Below are positions 19,886 through 27,815 of a stretch of DNA of 64,000 bases, piece by piece. Every line of letters starts with the position of its first letter. Within the stretch, counting starts at the first letter, position 1. Origin of the DNA: Chitinophaga pinensis DSM 2588 (GTDB taxonomy: Bacteria > Bacteroidota > Bacteroidia > Chitinophagales > Chitinophagaceae); NCBI RefSeq assembly GCF_000024005.1, contig NC_013132.1, positions 744,001 through 808,000 on the forward strand, written 5' to 3'. Both the position numbers and the translations under genes were made by a program. Below the pieces are notes generated by a model. It searched no databases. It was given only the letters and a program-made list of their open reading frames with translations, and had not been told where the DNA came from.

Positions 19886-19911
19886 CAGCCCCGCTTTTTG
19901 GCGGGGCTGTG
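19886..19911 (+). terminator. Hairpin at the end of the thiamine operon
   Basis: Perfect 9-bp stem CAGCCCCGC / GCGGGGCTG with a short loop, 15 bp after the thiH stop. The T-run that follows is weak (tgaattta). Confidence 0.65.
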
Positions 19912-19941
19912 AATTTACCTAAATCCATTACTGAAATTTGT

Positions 19942-19990
19942 TACTTATAGAGATAAGTAGCCGCTTAATCTTACATTTCAAATGTAAGAT
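19942..19990. repeat. Two adjacent short palindromes
   Basis: TACTTAT agag ATAAGTA at 19942-19959, and an 11-bp-arm palindrome ATCTTACATTT c AAATGTAAGAT at 19968-19990. They lie in the gap between the thiH terminator and the 3' end of the DUF2383 gene. They could be terminator-like for the minus-strand gene or a protein-binding site. Confidence 0.5.
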
Positions 19991-20065
19991 GCTCATAATG
20001 AACAACCACGTTGCTATCAATCTTGAACAAAAAGAACAACGCTATTCAAAATGAACGGCGACTCA

Positions 20066-20527
20066 TCAATGAGGGATCTTCTCCAGGTCCCTGTAAGTTC
20101 TTACAGTCTCTCTTGAGCCTCTGAGCGCTCCTTTCTGGTTAGCGATCAGTTCTCTGACACTATAAGGCATCGGTATACTGGAGCGTAATATCTCCTCATA
20201 AGTCCGCTGTGCCGCAGCTTCTCCGTATTCGCAGGCGGAGAGGATAGAATGACGGTCGTGTCCGGAGAAAGTAGCTTTCACATCCATCCATGTTCTGTAA
20301 ATCTTTCCGTAGATAGTAGATTGCCCCTGCGTCTCTTCACCACTTTCGATCAATAATTTATTCAGCTGCTCTATATATGTATTACTTTCTTCTGCCATTC
20401 TTTGAAACAGGGCTTTCAGGTCCGCATCATCGGTCTGATCAATTGCCTTTCTATATCCTTCCACGCGATCACGGTTGATCCTGACCAGGTCATTCAGGGC
20501 TTCCAACAATTTTTCATTGAGTTGCAT
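20066..20527 (-). CDS. PA2169-family four-helix-bundle protein (DUF2383)
   Basis: 153 residues, all-helical, no signal peptide. The pattern LLEALNDLVRINRDRVEGYRKA, then FQRMAEESNTYIEQLNKLL, YRTWMDVKATFSG and CEYGEAAAQRTYEEIL is that of the DUF2383 / PA2169 ferritin-like four-helix-bundle family. Function is unknown; such proteins are often near stress-related genes, and here two ferritin-like genes and a small stress-type membrane protein are nearby. A minus-strand TATTTTTG (20582-20589) gives a plausible promoter about 55 bp upstream. Confidence 0.82.
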   Translation of the reverse strand: MQLNEKLLEALNDLVRINRDRVEGYRKAIDQTDDADLKALFQRMAEESNTYIEQLNKLLIESGEETQGQSTIYGKIYRTWMDVKATFSGHDRHSILSACEYGEAAAQRTYEEILRSSIPMPYSVRELIANQKGALRGSRETVRTYRDLEKIPH

Positions 20528-20840
20528 GATAGTAGGTTTTTAAATAATTCTATGATGATTATATATATGAAAGTAGGGGTTCAAAAATATGACCAGTTCT
20601 TTGCATTCAACAGCAGCGGGGCTCACGGCTGTTTGCGATTAGCGCGCTGACGGACATTTTGCCCTTGCTGGGGAATACGTTCCACATGAAAAACAGGTAC
20701 AGAAATGATGGTACACATTCTTCCTGCAAGGGGGTGATACCTGGAAATGCTTATACATACTGGGCTTCTGGGGTATCAGGGACCATTAACACTATCTGGC
20801 ATAAATTTTCTATTTACAATTTTAACCAAATCTTTTTGAT
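20528..20840. other. 313-bp intergenic region
   Basis: Between divergent genes. It holds a minus-strand -7 element (complement of 20582-20589, TATTTTTG) for the DUF2383 gene. I see no convincing -7 element for the plus-strand small gene, no gene and no strong hairpin. Confidence 0.5.
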
Positions 20841-20993
20841 ATGAACGGCTTACTTTATTTAATCGCAGTTATTCTGATTATCGGATGGGTTCTGGGTGCG
20901 TTTGTTTACTCCGCTGGCGGTCTTATACATGCACTGCTGGTACTGGCTATTATCGCTATTCTTGTAAATATTATACGCGGCCGGGCTGTTTAG
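20841..20993 (+). CDS. Small membrane protein, Lmo0937 type (50 aa)
   Basis: A 50-residue protein starting MNGLLYLIAVILIIGWVLG, with two hydrophobic helices (about 3-21 and 28-44) separated by the short stretch FVYSAGG, ending IIRGRAV. The pattern 'LLY.IAVILIIxWxxGxFxY..GGLIHxLLVxAII..L..II.G' is that of the Lmo0937 family of tiny membrane proteins, common in Bacteroidota and often present in several copies. Function unknown, possibly stress-related. Short enough to be missed by gene finders. Confidence 0.85.
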   Translation: MNGLLYLIAVILIIGWVLGAFVYSAGGLIHALLVLAIIAILVNIIRGRAV

Positions 20994-21374
20994 GCCAGGC
21001 AACCAAGCTCCATTGTGTATGAAAGGTAATCAATCGTACTGAAGAGACATAAACACTCTTATCAGCACGATTGATTACCTCTTTGTAATTTAACGAAAAC
21101 CCGCTACAGTCAAGCACTTCAATTGAATAATTTTTTATCGGATTTAAAAACCAGATAGATTTAGTCCCCGTATATCCAATCAGACGCACCTGTGTGATCC
21201 GGAAGCATCTGGTGTTTCAGCTCTCGCGAAGCTTTCCATTTCTATTCTATCGTTTTCATTTTTCTTTCTCGGTTAACCAACCACGTATAAGTTTTCATTC
21301 ACACTAAAACTCATTTTATGTTCATACGGAAAACCCGCTCCGTGGCCAGTAATGGTAAGGAGGAAGGTATTGCC
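20994..21374. other. Intergenic region with a 14-bp inverted repeat
   Basis: Contains a hairpin with perfect arms AGGTAATCAATCGT (21024-21037) and its complement (21067-21080), with an inner AAGAG/CTCTT stem in the loop. It is about 30 bp after the small membrane protein gene. There is no T-run on the plus strand, so its role (terminator, RNA-stabilising end or regulatory site) is open. Nothing else was recognised up to the ferritin-like gene. Confidence 0.6.
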
Positions 21375-22040
21375 ATGCCCAATGTACATCGTCGTACTTT
21401 TCTCAAATACGCTGGTATGGGAGCTATGGGAGCTGCTGTTATTACCGCCGGATCATTAGCTGGCTGTAGCAGTGAAGATGGCGGTGGTGATGTTGCTCCA
21501 GGTACAGGAGTAAGTCTAGGTAGCGGTGACTTTGCAGTGTTAAATTATGCCTTTGCATTAGAACAACTGGAAGCAGCCTTTTATACGCAGGTAGTAGCAA
21601 CTCCGTACACAGGTATTTCAGATGTGGAACGCATCTTCCTCACCGACATCCGGAATCATGAAATAGCGCACAGAGAATTTTTCCGTAAAGCGCTTGGAAC
21701 AAATGCAATACCTAATCTGACAGTAGATTTCTCCACCATTGATTTTACCAGCAGGGATAAAGTACTCGCTGCTGCAAAAACCTTCGAAGATCTGGGTGTT
21801 GCAGCCTATAACGGAGCAGGGAAATTTATCACTACCCCCAACTATCTGGTGCTCGCCGGTAAAATAGTATCTGTTGAAGCAAGACATGCCGCATTGATCA
21901 GGGACCTTATCAGTAACGGTTCTTTCGCATCTGATGCAGATGCCAACGGATTAGATTTTGCGAAAACGCCGCAGGATGTATTTGCGGCAGCAAAGGTGTA
22001 TATCAAGACAGAGATCGACACTAATACGTTGCCGAAATAA
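21375..22040 (+). CDS. Tat-exported ferritin-like domain protein
   Basis: About 221 residues from the ATG at 21375 (MPNVHRRTFLKYAG). This start is favoured because it puts the twin-arginine motif RRTFLK at residues 6-11 and has an AAGGAGG sequence about 11 bp upstream; an in-frame ATG at 21318 would add 19 residues. The hydrophobic stretch ends in LAGC, a lipobox, so it may be a Tat-exported lipoprotein. The mature part has ferritin_2-type helices: DFAVLNYAFALEQLEAAFY, RNHEIAHREFF and SVEARHAALIRDL, with E/H residues placed as for a di-metal or degenerate ferritin-like site. Related to desiccation-type proteins. It is paired with the next gene (32 bp apart). Confidence 0.85.
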   Translation: MPNVHRRTFLKYAGMGAMGAAVITAGSLAGCSSEDGGGDVAPGTGVSLGSGDFAVLNYAFALEQLEAAFYTQVVATPYTGISDVERIFLTDIRNHEIAHREFFRKALGTNAIPNLTVDFSTIDFTSRDKVLAAAKTFEDLGVAAYNGAGKFITTPNYLVLAGKIVSVEARHAALIRDLISNGSFASDADANGLDFAKTPQDVFAAAKVYIKTEIDTNTLPK

Positions 22041-22072
22041 CAACTGCATTCCTCATTGTAAAACTGATCAAA

Positions 22073-22900
22073 ATGAATCTTCAAAATATATTCTCTGAAC
22101 TAGAAAAACAGGACGCCGAACTATCCGGACGTCTTGATACCCGCAGAGATGCGATGAAGCAATTCCGGAATATAGGCCGTGTACTGGCATTATCAGCTAT
22201 TCCGCTTGCATTAGGCAGCATGTTGAAAAAGGCTTACGGACGCACTCCGCAGGATGTGTTGGGTGTATTGAATTATGCGCTCACACTGGAATACCTGGAA
22301 GCTGAATTTTATGCGACCGCTATTACTAAAACCTCTTTATTCCCTACACCTGCTGCACTGGCCGCATTTACAACTATTGCCAACCATGAAGCAGCTCACG
22401 TAGCACTATTAAAAGGAGCGATCAGCGGCGCTGGCGGTACACCTGTTACTAAGCCTACTTTCGACTTCGCCGGTGGTGCGCTTAATCTGCCTACGTTCAC
22501 AGACTATCCGACACTGTTAACAGTAGCACAGGCATTCGAAGACACCGGTGTACGGGCTTATAAAGGCAAAGCAACGGTGTTGATGGAAAATCCGGCGGTA
22601 CTCACTGTAGCGCTGCAGATTCATTCCGTAGAGGCACGCCATGCAGCACATTTACGTTATATGCGCAGGAACCTTACATCAGCACCGCAACCGGCATTAA
22701 AGCCCTGGATCACCAATGCAGAGAACAATGTAGCGATCATCCAACCGGTATATGCCGGAGAAGATAACGATGTTCAGGCAGGCGTCACCATTACGGGTAT
22801 TGCGACGCAGGTAGATAAAGCTGCTGCGACAGAAGCCTTTGATGAATTCCTGACGGAAGACGCGGTACTTGCTATTGCAGGAAACTTCATCAAAAAATAA
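22073..22900 (+). CDS. Ferritin-like domain protein, second of a pair
   Basis: 275 residues. An N-terminal cytoplasmic-looking helix (MNLQNIFSELEKQDAEL) precedes a hydrophobic segment (RNIGRVLALSAIPLALGSML, about 36-55), then a ferritin_2 domain: GVLNYALTLEYLEAEFY, NHEAAHVALLKGA, FEDTGVRAYKGKA and SVEARHAAHLRYMR. The E...EXXH and EXRH motifs parallel those of the upstream gene, so the two are paralogues forming one unit. Known family relatives are periplasmic proteins of unclear function. A strong terminator follows. Confidence 0.85.
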   Translation: MNLQNIFSELEKQDAELSGRLDTRRDAMKQFRNIGRVLALSAIPLALGSMLKKAYGRTPQDVLGVLNYALTLEYLEAEFYATAITKTSLFPTPAALAAFTTIANHEAAHVALLKGAISGAGGTPVTKPTFDFAGGALNLPTFTDYPTLLTVAQAFEDTGVRAYKGKATVLMENPAVLTVALQIHSVEARHAAHLRYMRRNLTSAPQPALKPWITNAENNVAIIQPVYAGEDNDVQAGVTITGIATQVDKAAATEAFDEFLTEDAVLAIAGNFIKK

Positions 22901-22955
22901 TCTCTTTAACCGTTCAATATCTTGTGGGAAAGTACCCACAAAAAGGTGTCACAAA

Positions 22956-22998
22956 GGGAATCCTTCTGCCAATGCAGAAGGGTTCCTTATTTTCATTC
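22956..22998 (+). terminator. Intrinsic terminator after the ferritin-like pair
   Basis: GGAATCCTTCTGC pairs with GCAGAAGGGTTCC across a 4-nt loop, followed by ttattttc. Confidence 0.85.
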
Positions 22999-23000
22999 GC

Positions 23001-23008
23001 TACTTTTG
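23001..23008 (+). promoter_or_regulatory. -7 promoter element of the phytase-like esterase gene
   Basis: TACTTTTG matches TAnnTTTG exactly and lies 23 bp upstream of the ATG at 23031, supporting that start. Confidence 0.55.
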
Positions 23009-23030
23009 CAGACATGCAAAAAATGCGTCT

Positions 23031-24161
23031 ATGAGAAAATTATTACTATTGGCCGTCTTACTCGGAGCCTGTACTGCCGCCAAAAAAACGGTCGTTACTG
23101 AAGCCCCTGTACCGGCTATTTCATCCCTAAAGCTGTTGCATAAGTATGTAGTGCCATACAACAGGCCATTTAACCGTACCACAATCGGAGGACTATCGGG
23201 CATAGATTACGATACCGCCCGTAACGTCTATTATATCATCTCTGATGACAGGTCAGAACATCAGCCAGCCAGGTTCTATACGGCGCAGATACCGCTATCC
23301 GGTAAAGCAGGCGACAGTGTGGTCTTTAAAGACGTCACGTCCCTGCGTATGCGGAACGGCAATGTCTATCCTTCCAATGCTGAATTTGCACCTGATCCGG
23401 AGGCGATGCGTTATAATCCGCGTACCAGAAGACTGATATGGAGCAGTGAAGGGGAGCGCCTGCTTTCTCCGACCGGCTATATCATCAATGACCCCGGCGT
23501 TTATGAAATTGACATGAACGGCTTGCTGCAGGATAGTTTTTATTTACCGGGACAGTTTCAGATGCATGCTTCTGAAAGCGGTCCGAGACGCAATGGCGTA
23601 TTTGAAGGTCTGAGCCTTACTCCTGATGGACAAAACCTTTTTGTCAGCCTGGAAGAGCCTCGTTATGAAGACGGTCCGAGAGCAGATTTCAAAGATACCA
23701 GCGCCTTTGTACGACTGATCAAGTATGATATGAAAAACCGTAAGGCAGTTGCTCAGTATGCTTACAAGCTGGAGCCTGTTGCCCACGAGCCGGTACCTGC
23801 CAATGACTTCCGGGTAAATGGTATTTCAGATGTAATTGCTTTATCAGCCAACAAGCTGCTGGTAATGGAACGCTCTTACTCCAGTGGTGTAAAGAATAAT
23901 ACGATCAGGGTATTCACAGTAGAAATACTGGATGCTACTAATATTAACAATGTAGCGTCTTTAAAGACGACTAAAAACTTTATACCAGTAAAGAAAACGC
24001 TTTTGTTGAATTTCGACGACCTACATACCTATGTAGACAATGTGGAGGGTATGACTTTCGGTCCGATATTACCAAATGGACACAGAAGTATGATATTTGT
24101 AGCCGATAATAACTTCGACAAAAGAGAGGAAACACAGTTCTTTATATTTGAAGTAGAGTAG
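23031..24161 (+). CDS. Esterase-like activity of phytase family lipoprotein
   Basis: About 376 residues from the ATG at 23031, chosen because MRKLLLLAVLLGACTAAKK is a lipoprotein signal with lipobox LGAC and because a -7 element and a terminator lie just upstream. An earlier in-frame start would run through the preceding gene's terminator. The mature protein shows the beta-propeller pattern of the phytase-like esterase family (PF13449): GGLSGIDYDTARNVYYIISDDRS near the start, FEGLSLTPDGQNLFVSLEEP in the middle, NGISDVIALSANKLLVMERSY and the C-terminal NVEGMTFGP...IFVADNNF. Actual substrate not determinable. Confidence 0.88.
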   Translation: MRKLLLLAVLLGACTAAKKTVVTEAPVPAISSLKLLHKYVVPYNRPFNRTTIGGLSGIDYDTARNVYYIISDDRSEHQPARFYTAQIPLSGKAGDSVVFKDVTSLRMRNGNVYPSNAEFAPDPEAMRYNPRTRRLIWSSEGERLLSPTGYIINDPGVYEIDMNGLLQDSFYLPGQFQMHASESGPRRNGVFEGLSLTPDGQNLFVSLEEPRYEDGPRADFKDTSAFVRLIKYDMKNRKAVAQYAYKLEPVAHEPVPANDFRVNGISDVIALSANKLLVMERSYSSGVKNNTIRVFTVEILDATNINNVASLKTTKNFIPVKKTLLLNFDDLHTYVDNVEGMTFGPILPNGHRSMIFVADNNFDKREETQFFIFEVE

Positions 24162-24194
24162 AGGGATACTATTTTATCATTAATCATAAAGTTT

Positions 24195-24232
24195 AAAGGA
24201 AAGTATGCCAAAATGCTACTTTCCTTTTTTTG
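24195..24232 (+). terminator. Intrinsic terminator
   Basis: Perfect 11-bp stem AAAGGAAAGTA / TACTTTCCTTT followed by a run of T. Confidence 0.9.
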
Positions 24233-24635
24233 TTTTTACAGAGCAGTTTCTCATATTTGTAGTAAGGCCGTGAAATCCGGCTTTTAGTCACTACCACGGC
24301 AGTTTCCATGACAGGAAAAGTTTTTTGCAAAAACGTTTTACTTTACTTAAAAAATATTATACTTTTAACGCGAGCTTAACATACTAAAGAACCGAAATCG
24401 TATCTAAAACTTAACTATTGAAGTAAAAGTAGAATTCCGAAAACGTTATAGAATCATCAATTATTTACTGTAGCTTCTTCCTTATCCCACGGATATCGAT
24501 CAGCATTCAATTATTTCATTACAGAGCCACGTAAAATAATGATGTAGTGTAGTTGTCAATAATCTGATCTCAGGAACGCATATGCGGACGAAAGTTTGCA
24601 TGGCCAGCCAATCTATTCTCTAAAACCTCCAGAAT
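24233..24635. other. Leader region of susC
   Basis: About 400 bp, AT-rich, without a gene. A perfect 10-bp palindrome CGCATATGCG lies at 24577-24586, 50 bp before the susC ATG. No anti-sigma/ECF or hybrid two-component regulator gene is nearby. I could not place a -7 element with confidence. Confidence 0.4.
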
Positions 24636-27600
24636 ATGAAGTCTAAATTCACACGTTTCATGAGGATTGCTGTGCAAGGAACATTAGCATTGCTAATGAC
24701 ATTGCAGGCGTTCTCACAAAGCCGGAAGATCTCCGGAAAAGTCCTCGACAACCGGGACAATTCGCCTCTCCCCGGGGTTTCTGTACAACTTAAAGGCACG
24801 GCGACTGGTACACAAACAAAAGCAGATGGTACGTATAGTATAGATGCTCCAAGTGGAAGTACGATCGTATTCTCCTTCATCGGCTACCTGCCGCAGGAGA
24901 AGGTGGTTAATGGCGCCAGCACCATTAACGTCAGCATGTCCTCTGACGTAAAATCACTCCAGGACGTTGTAGTAGTAGGTTATGGTACCCAGAGACGTTC
25001 TGACCTGACGGGTTCCGTAGCATCTGTTAAAACCGCTCAGCTGGAAGAAAGACCGGCAGCATCTGTGAACCAGGCGCTGGCAGGCAGAATCCCGGGCGTA
25101 CAGGTTAATACCAACTCCGGTCGTCCGGGTGGTCAGACCAACGTACGTATCCGCGGTTTCAGCTCCATCAACACCACCAGTAACCCACTGTATGTGATCG
25201 ATGGAGTAGTCATTCCGGTAGGTGCGCAAACGCAGAACAGTAACGCGATTGACTTCCTTAACCCGAATGAGATCGCTTCTGTGGAAGTACTGAAAGATGC
25301 ATCTTCTACCGCAATTTATGGTGCGAGAGGTGCGAATGGTGTTATCCTCGTTACTACTAAAAGAGGTAATGCGAGCGGTAGCCGTGTAACTTATGACGCA
25401 GGTCTGTCCTACAACATTCCTGGTCCTCACAGAGTAGAAATGCTCAATGCAAGAGAATATATGCAGGTAGAAGACCTGGCCTGGAAAAATGCTGAGATCT
25501 ATGATCCGGTAGGTTGGGCTGCAGGTAACTACGTGTCCAAAGATCCAAAGATCAAACGTTCAAATCCACTGTTGTTCGACAGCAATGGTAATCCACTGTA
25601 CGATACTGACTGGTTCAAAGAATCAGTACAGAAAAAAGTATCTCACAGCCATCAGCTGGGCTTCACCGGTGGTGATGAAAACAGCCAGTTCGGTCTCTTC
25701 CTGGGTTACAGAAATGACCAGGGTCTGCTCCTGAACTCTTATCTGAAAAGATATTCTGCTCGCTTCACATTCGATAGCCAGATGAAACCTTGGCTGAAAG
25801 TGGGTGGTTCACTGGGTTATACCAACCAGGATGAAAACCTGGTAGATATCGGTACCGGTGGTCTGAACTCCGTGCGTATGATCACAGAAGCACTGCCTTT
25901 CCTGCCTGTAAAAATGCCGGACGGCACATACAGCAATAACAAACTGTATCCTGGTGCTGAAGGTGGTTCTAACCCTGTTCACATCCTGACTGACCGTAAA
26001 TACGTTCTCCAGACGCAGAATGTACTGGGTAATGCCTACGCAACAATCTCCCTGGCAAAAGGCCTGGAATTCCGCAGTGTGGTAGGTGCTAACGTAGTGA
26101 CCCGTGGCAGAAACGAGTGGAACGGCCGCTCCCTGCTGGATATCTCTGCTACACAGAAAGGTATTGCGATCGTAGCGAATGACAGAGAAACTTACTGGTC
26201 TTTCGAAAACTACCTGACTTATAACAAACGTTTCAATCAGGTACACTCCATCAGCGCACTCGCTGGTCTTGGCTGGCAGAAAGATAACATCTTTGGTTTC
26301 AACGTACGTGGTGAGAACTTCTCTACCGACTACTTCCAGACCAACAGTATCGGTTCTGCAGGTCTGATCCCTTCTTCCGGCGCTGCTTCACGTAACCTGG
26401 GTTTTGCTTTTAATTCCTACTTCGGTCGTGTAAACTATAGCTACAAAGACAAATACTTAGCAACCATTACAGGTCGTGTGGATGGTTCTTCCAAATTTGG
26501 TCCTAACAACAAATATGCGATCTTCCCGTCTGGTGCATTGGCATGGCGTGTGTCTGAAGAGCCTTTCCTGAAAGGTAATCCGACCATCTCTACGCTGAAA
26601 GTACGTACCAGCTACGGCCTGACAGGTAACTCTGAGATCGATCCATATAGCTCTTTGTCCCTGCTGGCTGCAAACAACGACTACGCTTTCCCGCTGAATG
26701 GTCAGAAAGTACAGGGTGTTGGTACAAACAGACTCGCAAACGAAGACCTGAAATGGGAAAAAACTGCGCAGTATGATTTCGGTGTGGAACTGGGTCTGTT
26801 GAAAAACAGAATCTCCCTGGAAGCCGATGTATACTACAGAAAAACTACGGACATGTTGCTCGAAGCACCGGTGCCTACTACCAGCGGTTATACCATTATC
26901 CGCAAAAACATCGGTTCTATGGAGAACAAAGGTCTTGAAATCGGTATCAACAGCGTGAACGTTGAAACAAAAGACTTCACCTGGACCACTACCTTTAACA
27001 TCTCTTTCAACAAAAATAAAATCCTGGCTCTCGCTACTCCTGCCGACGTATTCGGCGTGGGTGGTCCAAACTTCACCAACCAGACAAACATCCTCCGTGT
27101 AGGACAACCTGTAGGTTCCTTCTGGGGCCTGGTACGTGAAGGTACCTGGAGCACTAAAGAAGCAGCTGAAGCAGCACAGTTTAAAGACTACCGTGGTGGT
27201 AAACCAATCCTGCCTGGCGATATCAAATACCGTGATGTAAACGGCGACCACGCGATCAATGACGCTGACCGTATGATCATCGGTAATGGTAACCCTGACG
27301 GATGGGGTGGTTTCTTCAACACCTTCAAGTACAAAAACCTGGATCTGACGATCGAGTTACAGTTCGTATACGGTAACGATGTACTGAACATGACTCACCA
27401 CTCCGGTGAAGACCGTACAGGTCTGGCAAACAGCTTCAAATCAGTACTGAACTACTGGACAGAAGATCACCAGAACACTGATATCGCCGCTCCACGTGAT
27501 CCGGCTGCTGGTTATGTAACCAACGTTGATACCCGCTGGGTAGAAAATGGTTCATTCCTGCGTGGTAGAAACCTGGGTCTGGGTTACAACTTCTCACCAG

Positions 27601-27791
27601 AATCTCTGAAAAGACTGCACCTCTCTAAACTGAGACTGTATGCATCTGTTCAGAACTTCTTCCTGGTTACGAAGTTCAGTGGTAATGATCCGGAAGTTAG
27701 TACTTATACCCAGCCATTCGCACAGGGTCAGACTTTCTTCGATTATCCCAAACCAACCACGTTCCAGCTGGGCGCTAACGTTGCGTTCTAA
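24636..27791 (+). CDS. SusC/RagA-family TonB-linked outer membrane transporter
   Basis: Outer-membrane TonB-dependent importer of oligomers, working with its SusD partner. 1,051 residues. Signal peptide (about 1-27, ending AFSQS), then a carboxypeptidase-regulatory-like beta-sandwich (KISGKVLDNRDNSPLPGVSV, about 30-110), then the SusC linker DVVVVGYGTQRRSDLTGSV (about 110-130), the plug domain (RIPGVQVNTNSGRPGG, then YVIDGVVI, ASSTAIYGARGANGVILV), and a long 22-strand-type barrel ending FQLGANVAF. There is no STN domain, so it is not expected to signal to an anti-sigma factor. Glycan substrate unknown: no glycoside hydrolase or lyase is adjacent. Confidence 0.97.
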   Translation: MKSKFTRFMRIAVQGTLALLMTLQAFSQSRKISGKVLDNRDNSPLPGVSVQLKGTATGTQTKADGTYSIDAPSGSTIVFSFIGYLPQEKVVNGASTINVSMSSDVKSLQDVVVVGYGTQRRSDLTGSVASVKTAQLEERPAASVNQALAGRIPGVQVNTNSGRPGGQTNVRIRGFSSINTTSNPLYVIDGVVIPVGAQTQNSNAIDFLNPNEIASVEVLKDASSTAIYGARGANGVILVTTKRGNASGSRVTYDAGLSYNIPGPHRVEMLNAREYMQVEDLAWKNAEIYDPVGWAAGNYVSKDPKIKRSNPLLFDSNGNPLYDTDWFKESVQKKVSHSHQLGFTGGDENSQFGLFLGYRNDQGLLLNSYLKRYSARFTFDSQMKPWLKVGGSLGYTNQDENLVDIGTGGLNSVRMITEALPFLPVKMPDGTYSNNKLYPGAEGGSNPVHILTDRKYVLQTQNVLGNAYATISLAKGLEFRSVVGANVVTRGRNEWNGRSLLDISATQKGIAIVANDRETYWSFENYLTYNKRFNQVHSISALAGLGWQKDNIFGFNVRGENFSTDYFQTNSIGSAGLIPSSGAASRNLGFAFNSYFGRVNYSYKDKYLATITGRVDGSSKFGPNNKYAIFPSGALAWRVSEEPFLKGNPTISTLKVRTSYGLTGNSEIDPYSSLSLLAANNDYAFPLNGQKVQGVGTNRLANEDLKWEKTAQYDFGVELGLLKNRISLEADVYYRKTTDMLLEAPVPTTSGYTIIRKNIGSMENKGLEIGINSVNVETKDFTWTTTFNISFNKNKILALATPADVFGVGGPNFTNQTNILRVGQPVGSFWGLVREGTWSTKEAAEAAQFKDYRGGKPILPGDIKYRDVNGDHAINDADRMIIGNGNPDGWGGFFNTFKYKNLDLTIELQFVYGNDVLNMTHHSGEDRTGLANSFKSVLNYWTEDHQNTDIAAPRDPAAGYVTNVDTRWVENGSFLRGRNLGLGYNFSPESLKRLHLSKLRLYASVQNFFLVTKFSGNDPEVSTYTQPFAQGQTFFDYPKPTTFQLGANVAF

Positions 27792-27815
27792 TCCAACATT
27801 TATCAGAAAAAAGAG

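Noticed and set aside
20971..21189. 72-codon open frame on the minus strand
   Set aside because: It overlaps the end of the small membrane protein gene and a 14-bp inverted repeat; no signal, motif or promoter.
22869..23030. Upstream extension of the phytase-like esterase gene
   Set aside because: The extra codons overlap the previous gene and run through its terminator; the ATG at 23031 starts a perfect lipoprotein signal.
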